From Diploptera punctata (taxonomy: Eukaryota > Arthropoda > Insecta > Blattodea > Blaberidae), in NCBI GenBank assembly GCA_030220185.1, contig JASPKZ010001234.1, positions 470,415 to 534,414 on the forward strand: DNA of 64,000 bases, written 5' to 3'. The first letter of the stretch is position 1. Each line of letters starts with the position of its first letter. Shown here one piece after another: positions 9,557 through 19,260 of the stretch. The position numbers and the translations under genes were made by a program. The notes under the pieces were generated by a model. It was not told the origin of the DNA, did not search any database, and saw only the letters and a program-made list of their open reading frames with translations.

Positions 9557-11105
9557 CACTGCTCAAAACAATTAGAGGAACACTTGTAATACATTGAATA
9601 AGTAATTGTTTTTTAAAGCTGTGATGCTGAAAGTTGGACAATATGTAAATTGAATTATTAATTTTATCATTGGATACAAATTTTAAAGATCCATGGCCTA
9701 AATACAGAGAAATTACCTGAAATAACAAATATAGAGATTTTTTTTTATTTTGGAAGGCACTGGCCACTTCTAATTGGTAAGCTTCGTGATGTTGCTATTG
9801 TGACGAATGTTGATTATTGCCTTGTTTATTGAAGTCTCTGACAAAATGAGGCATTTAAATGAGTTTGAAGTGTATCATGCTCTACATCTTTTACGACAAG
9901 GTCAATCTCTGCGACAAGTGGCTAGAGAGCTTGGGGTTTCTCCTTCCGTGGTGTCCTGGTTACGCAACAGGCACAGAGAGACAGGTCAGTATTGTAGAAG
10001 ACGTGGCCAGGGCCGTAAATTTAAACAAGGCCCCAGGATGACAGATACGTTGTTCTTTCTGCTCTTTGACAGCGTACAAAAACTGCAAAAGACCTGCAGA
10101 ATGACCTTCATATGGCTTCCGGAATCCGGGTTTCAGACCAAACCATAAGGAACAGATTAAGGAAAGAGAATATTCGTCCAAAAAGGCCCGTTAAAAAACC
10201 ACGCTTAACGAATAGGCATAAGGCAGCAAGACGTACGTATGCTGAAAACCATGGTGATTGGAACCTGAACCAGTGGGAGTCTGTGCTCTTCTAGGACGAA
10301 TCCAGGTATCGTCTTACACGTTGTGATGGTCGATTGAGGGTGTGGGGACGGCCAGGAGAAAGATTTTCTGCAGAGGCTGTACAGGAAATTGATAGATTCG
10401 GAGGAGGTTCCATAATGGTGTGGGCCGGAGTTATGTACAACAATCGTACGGACCTTGTACTTGTTCCCCAGCGACTGAATGCTGTCCGGTATATCGAGCA
10501 CGTTCTGGAAGAGCATGTAGTACCTGCTGCCATTGGAGTAGGCCCTGGATTTCTGTTTATGCAGGATAATGCCAGGGCACATTCTGCGGCTGTCACCAGG
10601 GATTTCCTGAGGAGGAATGGAATTGAGGTAATGGAGTGGCCAGCGGTCAGCCCAGACCTCAACCCTATTGAACACTTGTGATATCTTCTAGATAGGAAGG
10701 TCAGGAACCGACATCAAGCTCCACAAACTCTGCAGCAACTTGGAGATGCTCTGAAGGAGGAATGGGAGAATATCCCGCAAAAGGAAATCCCGAATCTTAT
10801 TGGGAGCATGCCACGAAGGTGCCAAAGTGTCATCGAATGTCGTGGAGGCCATACACGATACTAACTCTATATAACGAGTGTTTAACTTTGAAAAATAAGC
10901 ACAAGATTCAATTGCTTACATAGCGGAATTATTTGAAAAGTTAATTGTCAGCGTTATTCATTTGTTTTTACTGACATGAGCAATAAATAAATAAATAAAT
11001 AAATAACCACAAATAATGTACTTTATTAATTTCATGTTTGTACCTTTATCCAATGAAAGAATATTTGCATATTTCATAGTGTTCCTCTAATTGTTTTGAG
11101 CAGTG
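9557..11105 (+). mobile_element. Tc1-like DNA transposon #1, complete but inactive
   Basis: Perfect 28-bp terminal inverted repeats lie at 9557-9584 and 11078-11105, beginning CACTGCTCAAAACAATTA. Both ends are flanked by TATA, consistent with insertion at TA and its duplication. The 1549-bp length suits a full Tc1 element. Identical termini contrast with a broken transposase inside. Confidence 0.93.
9846..10864 (+). pseudogene. Tc1-like transposase, broken by one frameshift and three stops
   Basis: ATG at 9846 starts MRHLNEFEVYHALHLLRQGQ, the first HTH, followed by a second DNA-binding unit near 10100-10200. The DDE domain is complete: D in the DESRY block (near 10297), D in FMQDNARAH (near 10558-10584), and E in SPDLNPIEHL (near 10651-10680), with 34 residues between the last two. 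The frame shifts near 10015-10035. In-frame stops are TGA at 10067, TAG at 10294 just before DESRY, and TGA at 10680 just after IEHL. The natural end is TAA at 10862-10864. A working copy would be about 340 residues. No new start restores a functional protein. Confidence 0.92.
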
Positions 11106-11204
11106 TATATAAGTTTTACCCACAGTTTGGATATTAAAGGTAATCAAAACTAATTTGTTATTGTTATCGTAAAGACAGAAGTAACTATTGAACAGTTCGT
11201 TGAA

Positions 11205-11340
11205 AAAATGTTCTGCGCGGTTCTGGTTGAGAAAACCAGCAATAACAGCTGGGGAACTCGATTTACTTACCAAATATCATCGTTCCACTGGCTATTTGAT
11301 TGTCCACCTCTGTAAATGACAGGTGGAAGTGAAGCCAGCA
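11205..11340 (+). repeat. SINE-like family S5, fragment
   Basis: 'ttctggttgagaaaaccagc' at 11220-11239 and the following bases are the reverse complement of the middle of the copy at 440-645. The fragment is short and diverged. Confidence 0.45.
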
Positions 11341-11599
11341 CTGGTTGAGTAGGACAAGGACATTCTAGACTTTTTTTTTTCATATTTTTAAAATGTCGTA
11401 TTTTATATTTTTGCATAAAATACTCGTATCAACATACAAGAGTATGACGTCTTAATTCTACATATTCATACATCATACTAAGATAATATGCCAATTAGGC
11501 TATAAGCATTTATATATTTTCATTTGTTAACTAGTATGCCATAATAACTAACTCTCTTGAACTATCGAACACATACATAAAACCTCAAGCATCGCTATC

Positions 11600-11795
11600 C
11601 TGATCGATATTTTTTCAATCGTTCTCAATATAATTCACCTCCCTCAAATCATGGTTGATCCTAATTTCCCACTTCATTTTTGGCCTATCTTGGCGCTTTC
11701 CCTCTGGTTTTTCTAAAATATGTTTTACATGCCCTTCTTTCATTCCCCTTTGGTGTCATGTTTCCTGCCCATCACATTCTACGAGATTAATAACT
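11600..11795 (-). mobile_element. LINE family B, 3' fragment
   Basis: The plus strand shows 'cctccctcaaatcatggttg', a diverged 'cgctttccctctggtttttc', and 'ttcctgcccatcacattctacgag', which are the reverse complement of the family-B C-terminal coding (compare 50420-50580). It has many stops and no complete end. Confidence 0.6.
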
Positions 11796-12210
11796 TTTTT
11801 GGTCCATTGTTAGTGTTAATTTTTATTATGTTTTGCTCCAAAATATAATATTTCATACATTCATAATATTTTTAATACATGTATTATTTATTACAATGTT
11901 GGTTGATTTTACAGATTTTTGTTTTGTTTATTCACTCCCTCCGTTTTTGCCTGATTTGCCTTCTTTTTTACTTTTGTTCACATTACTTTTTTTTTTCAAC
12001 GCTAAAAAAAATAAATGGACTCTCACAGGGGAACGCCCACTTGTATTTTTACAGTGGAGTAGAAAATATCTTAAGATGTTCTACTTATGATCACAAAAAG
12101 CTGATTCAAATCTCAAAGCAAGACCAAGTTTTACAAATCACGCGACGATGAGACTCCATAATTATGTGAAATATTTTCAAAATTTGTTAAACGCCATTCT
12201 AGGAAACTAA
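11796..12210. other. no recognisable feature
   Basis: T-rich sequence; the overlapping short frames at 11833-12151 have no motifs. Confidence 0.45.
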
Positions 12211-12214
12211 GGTA

Positions 12215-12445
12215 GCAGGCCTACTAGGATGGGAAAATTCGGTAAATTTTGCTTACACGCCTTTTATTCAGGCTTAAGGATCTTTTACAAGCCTGAAAAT
12301 ATTCGGAGTCTAAAGTCCTCTCGGAGGACTTGCTCCTTGGATTTTTCCATCCTAAAAAAATCCATCGACCGCGGCCGGGTTTGAACCCGCGACACTCGGA
12401 ACCAGAGGCAAGGAGCATAACCATAGCCCACCGTGGCCGACACTA
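12215..12445 (-). mobile_element. tRNA-derived SINE, family S1
   Basis: Reverse-strand copy of S1. The head lies at plus 12378-12440, with B-box GGGTTTGAACCCG near 12378-12390 and the A-box side near 12415-12440. The body 'ctcggaggacttgctccttg' lies at 12320-12339. It retains the head and most of the body. Confidence 0.75.
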
Positions 12446-12544
12446 ATTTTAAAATATGGCTGAAAGAGAACTTAAAAAATAGTTATGGAGCATGTTCAAA
12501 AATACAAAGACAACCAGATCGTTTTTCCAATCAGGTATTTTCTG

Positions 12545-12548
<4 letters not shown>

Positions 12549-12585
<37 letters not shown>

Positions 12586-12590
12586 CGCTC

Positions 12591-12662
<72 letters not shown>
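12549..12662. repeat. (TA)n then (TG)n compound microsatellite
   Basis: TA repeats at 12549-12580, a short GCGCGCTCGAG step, then about 72 bases of TG. The poly-Val/Cys frames across it are artefacts. Confidence 0.95.
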
Positions 12663-12665
<3 letters not shown>

Positions 12666-12990
12666 CATCCAGTTCAGGCGTTTATTTTTCTTTTCATGTC
12701 ATATTAGGCCTTCATTGCCAAATGTCAAAATTTAATCATAACATTGAAATAAAGGAGCATCATTGATATAAAGTAAAAATTCTCTTTAATTTGCTTACTT
12801 GTTATAGTAGCCATGAGAGGGCAGTGAGACCGACTTCCCGCTACCTCTCATGATAGAAAATATATATGAAGGAAAAATAATTGTTTGTGCTAGGATGCCT
12901 ATATAGAGTAACTGCTAGGGCACTAACGTATCAAGTTAGAGGTCCTGGTTCAAATCCTGGTTTTGGTGTTTATTTCTTTTTTCATGTCAT
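12663..12990 (+). repeat. composite repeat S3: tail - spacer with hairpin - tRNA-like head
   Basis: Order: family tail ('aggcgtttatttttcttttc', 12676-12695), spacer (about 12750-12860), then a tRNA-like head (about 12893-12965, with B-box GGTTCAAATCCTG at 12948-12960) and the start of another tail. The spacer holds a perfect 9-bp stem, 12812-12820 with 12844-12852, enclosing a 23-nt loop that begins GCAGTGAGACCGA. The loop sequence is shared with the copy at 39952-39975, while the stem sequence differs but still pairs. Confidence 0.65.
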
Positions 12991-13024
12991 ATATATGTAT
13001 ATACATATACATAAACTCCAAGGC

Positions 13025-13321
13025 CCTTGGCCTACCAGCCGGCTGCTGGCCTCACATCTACATGTGTTAATCACAGAACCAGACGATCATCTAGCTAGTG
13101 TAGGGGTGACATGTGGTCAGCATGTCGGGTCCCCCAGCCGTTATAGCTGGTCTTCTCTACTTGGAATCGCTACTTATTGTAGCTACCCAAATGCCTCGCG
13201 ATGCTGGGTGGGTACTGGTCCCATACTGGCCGAAATTCTACGAGAAAATTTCTTTCCCCACCCAAACCAACGCAAGTCCCGTAGCTCTGCGCCAATGCTT
13301 CTTGCTTTAACCACGCGGCTA

Positions 13322-13322
<1 letters not shown>
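13025..13322 (-). mobile_element. SINE-like family S5, long copy
   Basis: The most complete minus-oriented S5 copy. On the minus strand it starts with a tRNA-like head near 13320 (GTAGCCGCGTGGTTAAAGC) and runs to the 'ccggctgctgg' end near 13035. It matches 440-645 and 30385-30640. Its 5' end abuts a TA run in which Tc1-like element #2 is inserted. Confidence 0.65.

Positions 13323-13324
<2 letters not shown>

Positions 13325-13369
<45 letters not shown>
13325..13369. repeat. (TA)n microsatellite at transposon insertion site
   Basis: About 45 bases of TA directly left of Tc1-like element #2. A shorter TA stretch, 'tatatataatata', follows the right end. This suggests that the element landed inside a longer TA run. 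Confidence 0.95.
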
Positions 13370-13371
<2 letters not shown>

Positions 13372-13374
<3 letters not shown>

Positions 13375-14897
13375 TTGTGTCCAAAAGTTAAGGATAATTA
13401 GTTCATTTGCCGACTTATTATAAAGCATTTGTCAGAATAATACAAAATTTGGTAAGGGTATGTCACAGATAATTAGAAACATGGCACGAAAGAAACAATG
13501 GCATGAATACGTCATTCACTTGTCATTTTCACAACAAACGAAAACTGCATTTCAGAATTCGAACATAAAAGTTGAACAACAATGGTTCAAATGATTAGTA
13601 TGGGGTGTGATTACCCCTGACAGCTACACAAGACTCACATCGACGTGGCATGCTAGTGATGAGGTTGTTCAGGAGTTCGATGCTCAGCAAATTCCACTCC
13701 TCATGAAGAGCAATGTGAAGGTCTTGAAGTGTCCTCGGAGGAGGCTGACGAGATGCAATTTGTCTCCCTAAGGCATCCCATGCATGCTCTATAGGATTCA
13801 TATCCGGAGACCTCGCTGGCCACTCCATACGCTGGATATCTTCCTCCTGAAGAAACTCATCCACCAGTTGTGACCTGTGAGGTCGGGCATTGTCATCCAT
13901 GAATATGAATTCTGGACCCACAGCTCCCCTGAAAAGTCTTACATGAGGTTCCAGGATCTCTTCTCTATACCGCTGAGCATTAACAGTGCCACCTGCGAAG
14001 ATGTGAAGCTCTGTGCGTGCATTCATCATTATACCTCCCCATACCAGGAGACCACCGCCACCAAATGGATGTCTTTCCATGATGTTCATGGGGTTGTAAC
14101 GAGTTCCTTGCTCCCTCCAGATAGTCACGCGATGCGAATCACAGTTCAAGCTGAATCTGGACTCGTCTGTAAATAGCACGCTGCTCCACTGATTTAGAGT
14201 CCAGTCGCGATGTTCCTGACTCCACCGTAAACGTGCTCTCTTGTTATCAAGGGTGAGTGGGACGCACACTACAGGCCGTCTAGCATACAGACCAGCAGCT
14301 CTGAGTCTTCTATAGACAGTTTGTCTGGATACTCTGATACCTGAGGCGGCCGCAAGTTCTGAACTCAGTTGTCTGGCAGACATTGTTCGGTTTCTTCTTG
14401 CAGTTAACGCAAGATATCGATCCTGCTGAGGATTTGTAACTCTTGGACGACCTCCCACTGGTCTTCGCCTAACGTCTCCGGTCTCTTGGAACCGTCGCCA
14501 TAACCTAGATATAACATTTTGTGGCACATTAAGTGCTATGGAGACCTCAGTTTGTGTCTGTCCTGTTTCTAGCCGCCCAATAATTCTACCCCGAAGCAGA
14601 GGGTCCAGATGTTGTCTTTGTGCCATTTTACTGCAATCTGTTCTTACACTAAATCTGATTATATCATAACTCTCTTTAAAAATGAAGATTTATGGAACAG
14701 GGCTTAACTGCAACAATGCAATTTTCATTTATAATTGCTATTAATTTTTTCATTGTTGAAGAGAGATTATAATTTAGTATGTAAACTAAACTAAATGTAC
14801 TGAGAAACGTTTTGATAAATAATTTTTACTCCTTGCTCCTCTTTAAGCATTTTGATTTTCCGTTTTACAAATTATCCTAAACTTTTGGACATCAGTG
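13372..14897 (-). mobile_element. Tc1-like DNA transposon #2, complete
   Basis: Inverted ends at 13372-13399 and 14870-14897 share CACT..TGTCCAAAAGTT and AGGATAATT, with a few mismatches and one indel. The flanks are TA-rich (CA on the left in the aligned duplication position, TA on the right). Length 1526 bp. It encodes one uninterrupted transposase on the minus strand and is the only structurally complete candidate mobile unit in the window. Confidence 0.9.
13595..14626 (-). CDS. Tc1-like transposase, intact, 343 aa
   Basis: Cut-and-paste transposase that binds its element's inverted ends and inserts DNA at TA dinucleotides. The start is ATG at 14626-14624 (MAQRQHLDPLLRG) and the stop TAA at 13597-13595. 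Visible parts are a first HTH (about residues 10-48), the GGRPR linker motif at 58-62, a second HTH (about 70-112), and a DDE catalytic core with D154 (FTDESRF), D245 (MDDNARPH) and E280 (NPIEHAWD). The 34-residue gap between D245 and E280 fits the DD34E pattern of Tc1, and the length matches the family's 340-350. It is clearly more GC-rich than its flanks, as expected of a recently inserted element. All catalytic residues are present. Activity is not shown, and the terminal repeats have mismatches. Confidence 0.95.
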   Translation of the reverse strand: MAQRQHLDPLLRGRIIGRLETGQTQTEVSIALNVPQNVISRLWRRFQETGDVRRRPVGGRPRVTNPQQDRYLALTARRNRTMSARQLSSELAAASGIRVSRQTVYRRLRAAGLYARRPVVCVPLTLDNKRARLRWSQEHRDWTLNQWSSVLFTDESRFSLNCDSHRVTIWREQGTRYNPMNIMERHPFGGGGLLVWGGIMMNARTELHIFAGGTVNAQRYREEILEPHVRLFRGAVGPEFIFMDDNARPHRSQLVDEFLQEEDIQRMEWPARSPDMNPIEHAWDALGRQIASRQPPPRTLQDLHIALHEEWNLLSIELLNNLITSMPRRCESCVAVRGNHTPY

Positions 14898-15738
14898 TAT
14901 ATATAATATAAAATAGTCTGTATCTTAGACGATTACTTATTACATTCTTCAACAATAACAATAACACGTCGGGAATTCCCTTTAGAAAAAATTGCATGCG
15001 TAATAACCCTAATCAGTAGACTTCGAGACCGGTATCAGCTTTAATGACATCACTACTAATAACCGAATGTTAGGTGAATTGGGCGTATGACTTGACGTAG
15101 AGTACGTTTCACTGTACCACGGGTCGGCAAAGTAGTGATAATAGTATGTAGTGTTTTGTTGCAGCTAATTGCCGTGATTGTGTCTTGGCCTTTGCGTGAT
15201 GGGTAAAGGTGAAGTCGACCATTTATCAGACCGCGCGCGCGGGGTTAATAGGCGGAAAGAGGGTTCTGTCAGGGGTTGGTTGGGTGGGGCCATGCCAGGA
15301 CGTACCGGGGTTGTGTGGCCTTCACTCATCGATCCTCATGCGGGACCCTTTCAAGGATGTCCAAATTCGTACTCCTACAATTAATTGTTATTCATTACAC
15401 TGGCTGAAATTTTTCGAAACAAAATAAGTCGCCTGATTATAGTTCAAATAACAAATATATCAAAAACGCACAAATGATTGTTGTATGTACGTGTGTACGA
15501 AGGAAATACGAAAAAAAAAACTGAGAATCTTCATCATGTTTGGTACTGCAGCCCATTTGCAGGCCTTGACCTCCCCATACTATGCGCCTCCATCCAGTTC
15601 TATCTTCTGCCTACCTTCTCCATCCCTGGACCTCAAGCGTGAAAAGATACCTCCGAGCAAAATTTGTCGTCTCTTTCACATTCAAATCTGAAATACGACA
15701 TTAATGATCATAACTTCCTCAAAATTTGCCTCATTTGT
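14898..15738. other. no gene; possible repeat near 15535-15650
   Basis: Mostly unassigned. 15120-15370 is relatively GC-rich ('gaccgcgcgcgcggggttaa' at 15229-15248) without a coding signal. 15545-15650 resembles wording seen in minus-strand LINE fragments, but no domain can be read. Confidence 0.35.
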
Positions 15739-15739
15739 C

Positions 15740-16385
15740 ATTTGGACAGCTAATGACAAATGAGGGAAATTTTGAATTCAAATACCTAGGAACAATAATC
15801 ACAAATAGGAATGAGATGCACAAAGAAATTAAACATAGGCTCAATTCTGGAAATGCGTGCTATTATGCGTTACAGAGACTCTTGACTTCTTAACTCCTTT
15901 CCAAAAACATAAAAATGAAAATACATAAAACTATTATTCTACCAGTTATATTATATGGATGCGAAACATGGACTCTAACTTTGAGGGAGGAAAGGAGATT
16001 ACGAGTATTTGTGAATAAAGTTATTAGGAAAATTTTTGGACCAAAGAGAGATGAACAGACAGGTGAATGAAGAAGACTTCATAACATCGAACTATATGGT
16101 CTTTATAGGAAGCCAGATAGTTAAGTCTCTTAGACTGCGATGGGCAGGACATGTGACACGAATGGGAATGAAAGACGCGCATGGAAGCTTCTAATAGGAA
16201 AACCAGAGGGAAAACGCCCAGTTGGTAGACCAAGAATGAGGTGGGAGAATAACATTAACTATGATTTGAGGGAAGTAGATTATACAGGAAAACATTAACT
16301 CAGGATAAGGATGTATGTGGAGCTTATGTCCGCGTGGCCACGAAAATGCGGGTTCGATAGTGCCAGTGAGTTAGTTAATGATCAT
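15740..16385 (+). mobile_element. LINE family B, 3' end copy 1
   Basis: Matches the family-B coding 3' part at 50320-50980 in the opposite orientation: NEGNFEFKYLGTIITNRNEM near 15755-15815, ILYGCETWTLTLREERRL near 15945-16000, KRDEQTGE near 16043, and KPEGKRPVGRPRMRW near 16199-16245. It ends 'gggttcgatagtgccagtga' near 16351-16370. Stops replace codons at several points and a short deletion removes the KPDII region. Dead copy. Confidence 0.8.
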
Positions 16386-16599
16386 AACTGTTAAAGAGCA
16401 CGGTAAATTAAACATATTAACCAAATAACTGAGCACCTGCTAAGCTAATCGACACGCTGTTATCCTAAAGAGGAAATCCCTTAAGTTGTACGAGTAATAA
16501 AAGGAAAAATTAATAAAAATATTTATTAAACCTTTATTGCATGGCATTTCTAACTCTTGGAAGCATATGAGTTTTATGTGAATCCTATTGCCAATACAC

Positions 16600-16835
16600 T
16601 GAGTTGGGCAGGACATGTGGCACGAATGGGAATGAAAGATGTGCATGGAAGCTTCTTGAAGGAAAACCAGAGGGATACGCCCAGTTGGTAGGCCAAGAAT
16701 GAGGTGGGAGAATAACATTAACTATGATTTGAGGGAAGTAGATTATACAGGGAATGATTGGTAAACATTAGTTCAGGATAGCTTACGTCCGCGCTGCCAT
16801 GAACCTACGGTTAGATAGTGCCATTGAGTTAGTTA
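16600..16835 (+). mobile_element. LINE family B, 3' end copy 2
   Basis: A second, shorter copy about 460 bases downstream of copy 1: 'gggcaggacatgtggcacga' at 16606-16625 through to a diverged gttagatagtgccattgagttag end. The interval 16386-16599 shows nothing recognisable. Confidence 0.75.
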
Positions 16836-16855
16836 ATGTTTCTGATTAAGTGTAT

Positions 16856-17165
16856 TGACATATCATCATCATCATCATCAAAACCAACAGGGATTGAGCC
16901 TTTAAAGGCACGTTCCGAGACTCAAAAATATTATTCAGATCATTTTCTGTATGGTCTCCCCACTTCCCTTCTTTCAGCTGGTCTATAATTCACTGCACTT
17001 CTAGGAAATCTCTCAAATGACATTCGATATAGGCCTACGTGTGTACACCACTGTTCTCTGTATTGCGAGGTATAATGGTACTCATATACCCGATTGCTGA
17101 ATATGAGGACCGGTTTCCGAAAGGCTTGAAAGAATTTAATCTTGTTCAGGACGACGGCACTTTTC
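16856..17165 (-). mobile_element. LINE 3' end remnant ending in (ATG)n
   Basis: The minus-strand frame 16940-17167 contains the tail pattern QWCTHVGLYRMSFERFPRSA, then RREVGRPYRK and a stop, the layout of a reverse-transcriptase C-terminus. The element's 3' end is the ATG/ATC repeat at 16863-16879, like the 3' ends of LINE A (27478-27537) and LINE G (33061-33074). Confidence 0.6.
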
Positions 17166-17245
17166 ATTTACTAATTTTAATATTTTGTTTTGTTTTTATT
17201 TACCTCAACTAAATTTTGTTATGAATTTATTACTATTGTAATAAT

Positions 17246-17246
17246 G

Positions 17247-17325
<79 letters not shown>

Positions 17326-17327
17326 TA

Positions 17328-17367
<40 letters not shown>
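17246..17367. repeat. (TAA)n/(TTA)n palindromic microsatellite
   Basis: About 40 bases of TAA repeats (17246-17286) run directly into about 80 bases of TTA repeats. The two halves are reverse complements and could form one long hairpin. Confidence 0.95.
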
Positions 17368-18410
17368 GACTCTTGTGTATTGGTGGAGTTATTAGTTCTA
17401 TTTTAAGATAAAATCCAAAATATCTGCAAATGAAATATGATTAATTGCATATATTATCAATATGGCCAGGATTTTTATGTAATATGAACATGTAAAATAT
17501 GTACATATTTATGTAATAACATTATGTAAAATATGAGAGATACATAAAAATTCTTAAAATATATGATATTAAATACGTTAAAATTTAATTTTATATAAAT
17601 GTATATTAAACGTTAACATTAAGATACTTAAAATTTGAAGGAATTGGACAGTTGACAACGTGGTAAGAAGAGTGTCTTAATTCTATCATAAAGTGATCCA
17701 ACTACAGGTCTTAGCGATATTGGAGGGTTAAGCTCCCATCTTTCTAGACAGTCGGCAAGAGATTTCAGCCTTGTGTGATAGCCGCCTTTACTCCCACAAC
17801 ATAGCATGGTATTAATTTTTTTATAGGCTGAGTCGAGCCCAGGGTCATGATGCCGTCAGAAAATTAAGCAGTTTAAAAATCCTGACCCCTTTGGTCTCGA
17901 TTCTCGATTTTCCAGATTTTCCACAAAGTGGATCTTTCAGGTTTTAAAAGAGATTTTGTCATATGGAACACTATACTCAAGTCTTCAGAGTCTTCCTGTA
18001 TTCATGTTTATTGTGTTTAGCAAATGGAATTCTTCTTTGACCGTTTCTAACCAGCTTTTGTATAGATTGAAAAAGACAGTTTCGATGTAAAATCAAATAT
18101 CTGAGTTTTATAATGTAAACAAATATTGTCACAAATATTGTTTTAAATTATTTTCCGTTTATGAAAATATATTTTTTAAATTAAAATGCATAATATGTAA
18201 ATTTACTTAAAAAGTCTTTAAAATAAGTAAAAATTTGTAATTATGATTAAATATGTAAAAATATGTAAACTTAATGATACTTTTCATATATGATAGGTAA
18301 GTTTCTAATTCGTGGACATTTATCAGTTTTACCCGTGTATAAGCAAAGGCAAAAAATATGTAATTACATACAGATTCTAGCCTTAATTATGAATGTATGA
18401 TCACGTTTTT
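17368..18410. other. unassigned; moderately complex segment at 17640-17990
   Basis: AT-rich, except for a more balanced segment at 17640-17990. On the minus strand that segment gives open runs such as CYVVGVKAAI and ADCLERWELNPPISLRPVV, broken by stops. I do not recognise the protein; it may be a decayed transposon or an old exon. Confidence 0.3.
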
Positions 18411-18411
18411 T

Positions 18412-18715
18412 TTTATTCGATGCCCCAGGTTGGCATTTAGACTTTTGTGTTCTCTCCTGGCATTGGCTTAAGTGTAACCCATTTCTGAAGTTGGGGCGTC
18501 TAGAAGGCGGAGTTACGTTACCCCGATGATATAAGTGATAAATGATAATGAAGCTCCAGTAGAGTTCTTAACCTAAATTCCAGACCATGAGCAGCCACAG
18601 AAATAATTCCCTTTAAGGAAAAAGTCCCATGGTTTGACTGGAAATCGAACTCGGGACCTCATGAACAGTAGTCAGAAATGCTGATCACTAGCTCATGAGG
18701 CTGGTTTGATCACCT
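18412..18715 (-). mobile_element. tRNA-derived SINE, family S4
   Basis: The head on the minus strand has an A-box-like 'atgagctagtgatcagc' (plus 18678-18694) and B-box CGAGTTCGATTTCC (plus 18642-18655). The body contains the GGCGTCTAGAAGGCGGAGTTACGT-like block at 18496-18519 and ends towards 'ctctcctggcattggc'. Other copies are at 47505-47815, 22196-22345, 34560-34740 and 50046-50160. Confidence 0.75.
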
Positions 18716-19080
18716 ATTTTTAATGTTACTAAATAACAAAGAAACATATGATTGCCGTTTCAATTAGTTTAAAACATCAATGTTTCTAAAATTCATGTAA
18801 GTTCCTGTTATATCAGTCTTCCTCACTTAAAATGAACTTTTGTTTTAAAAAAATACTTAGTTAATTAGTTAAAACCATTTAGGCCTTTCAGAACGTGTTC
18901 CATCTTTGGCCTACCTGAAAGGCCTCCATGTTTTTAACCAATTATCTACTCTTTTAAACAAAAATCCACTCCAATTGAAAAATTTAAATGCAAATTGTAA
19001 CATACTTATTTTATGTTTTTGTAAGGAATAATATTTTTAGGTTTGTAATGAAATCGGTATTGATTACAATGTAATTCATT
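18716..19080. other. no recognisable feature
   Basis: AT-rich sequence. A short direct repeat, 'acaatgtaa[t/c]tcatta', occurs twice near 19068-19096 at its right edge. Confidence 0.45.
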
Positions 19081-19084
19081 ACAA

Positions 19085-19260
19085 TGTAACTCATTATTAA
19101 GGCGGCTTGTAGGCCAAGTCCTTTCCTCCGTGTCCCGAGTTCGTTTCTTGGTCAGTCCATGTGGACTCAAGGTGTACAAATCAAAAACAGGGGAAATTTT
19201 ACCTGGGGGTTCTCCCGTTTTACCCTGCCAAGAATTTAAATTCACCACTTCTCCAAACTC
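19085..19260 (+). mobile_element. tRNA-derived SINE, family S7, partial
   Basis: The tRNA-like part ('cccgagttcgtttcttggtc', 19133-19152, B-box-like) precedes 'gggggttctcccgttttacc' (19205-19224). The latter corresponds to the minus-strand copy at 48720-49050 ('gggaagaaccccgagaaaaacc'). Confidence 0.5.

Noticed and set aside
10205..10675. 156-codon minus-strand frame
   Set aside because: It is the antisense shadow of the Tc1-like transposase pseudogene.
12433..12735. 100-codon frame rich in Ile, Tyr, Val and Cys
   Set aside because: It is entirely TA and TG microsatellite.
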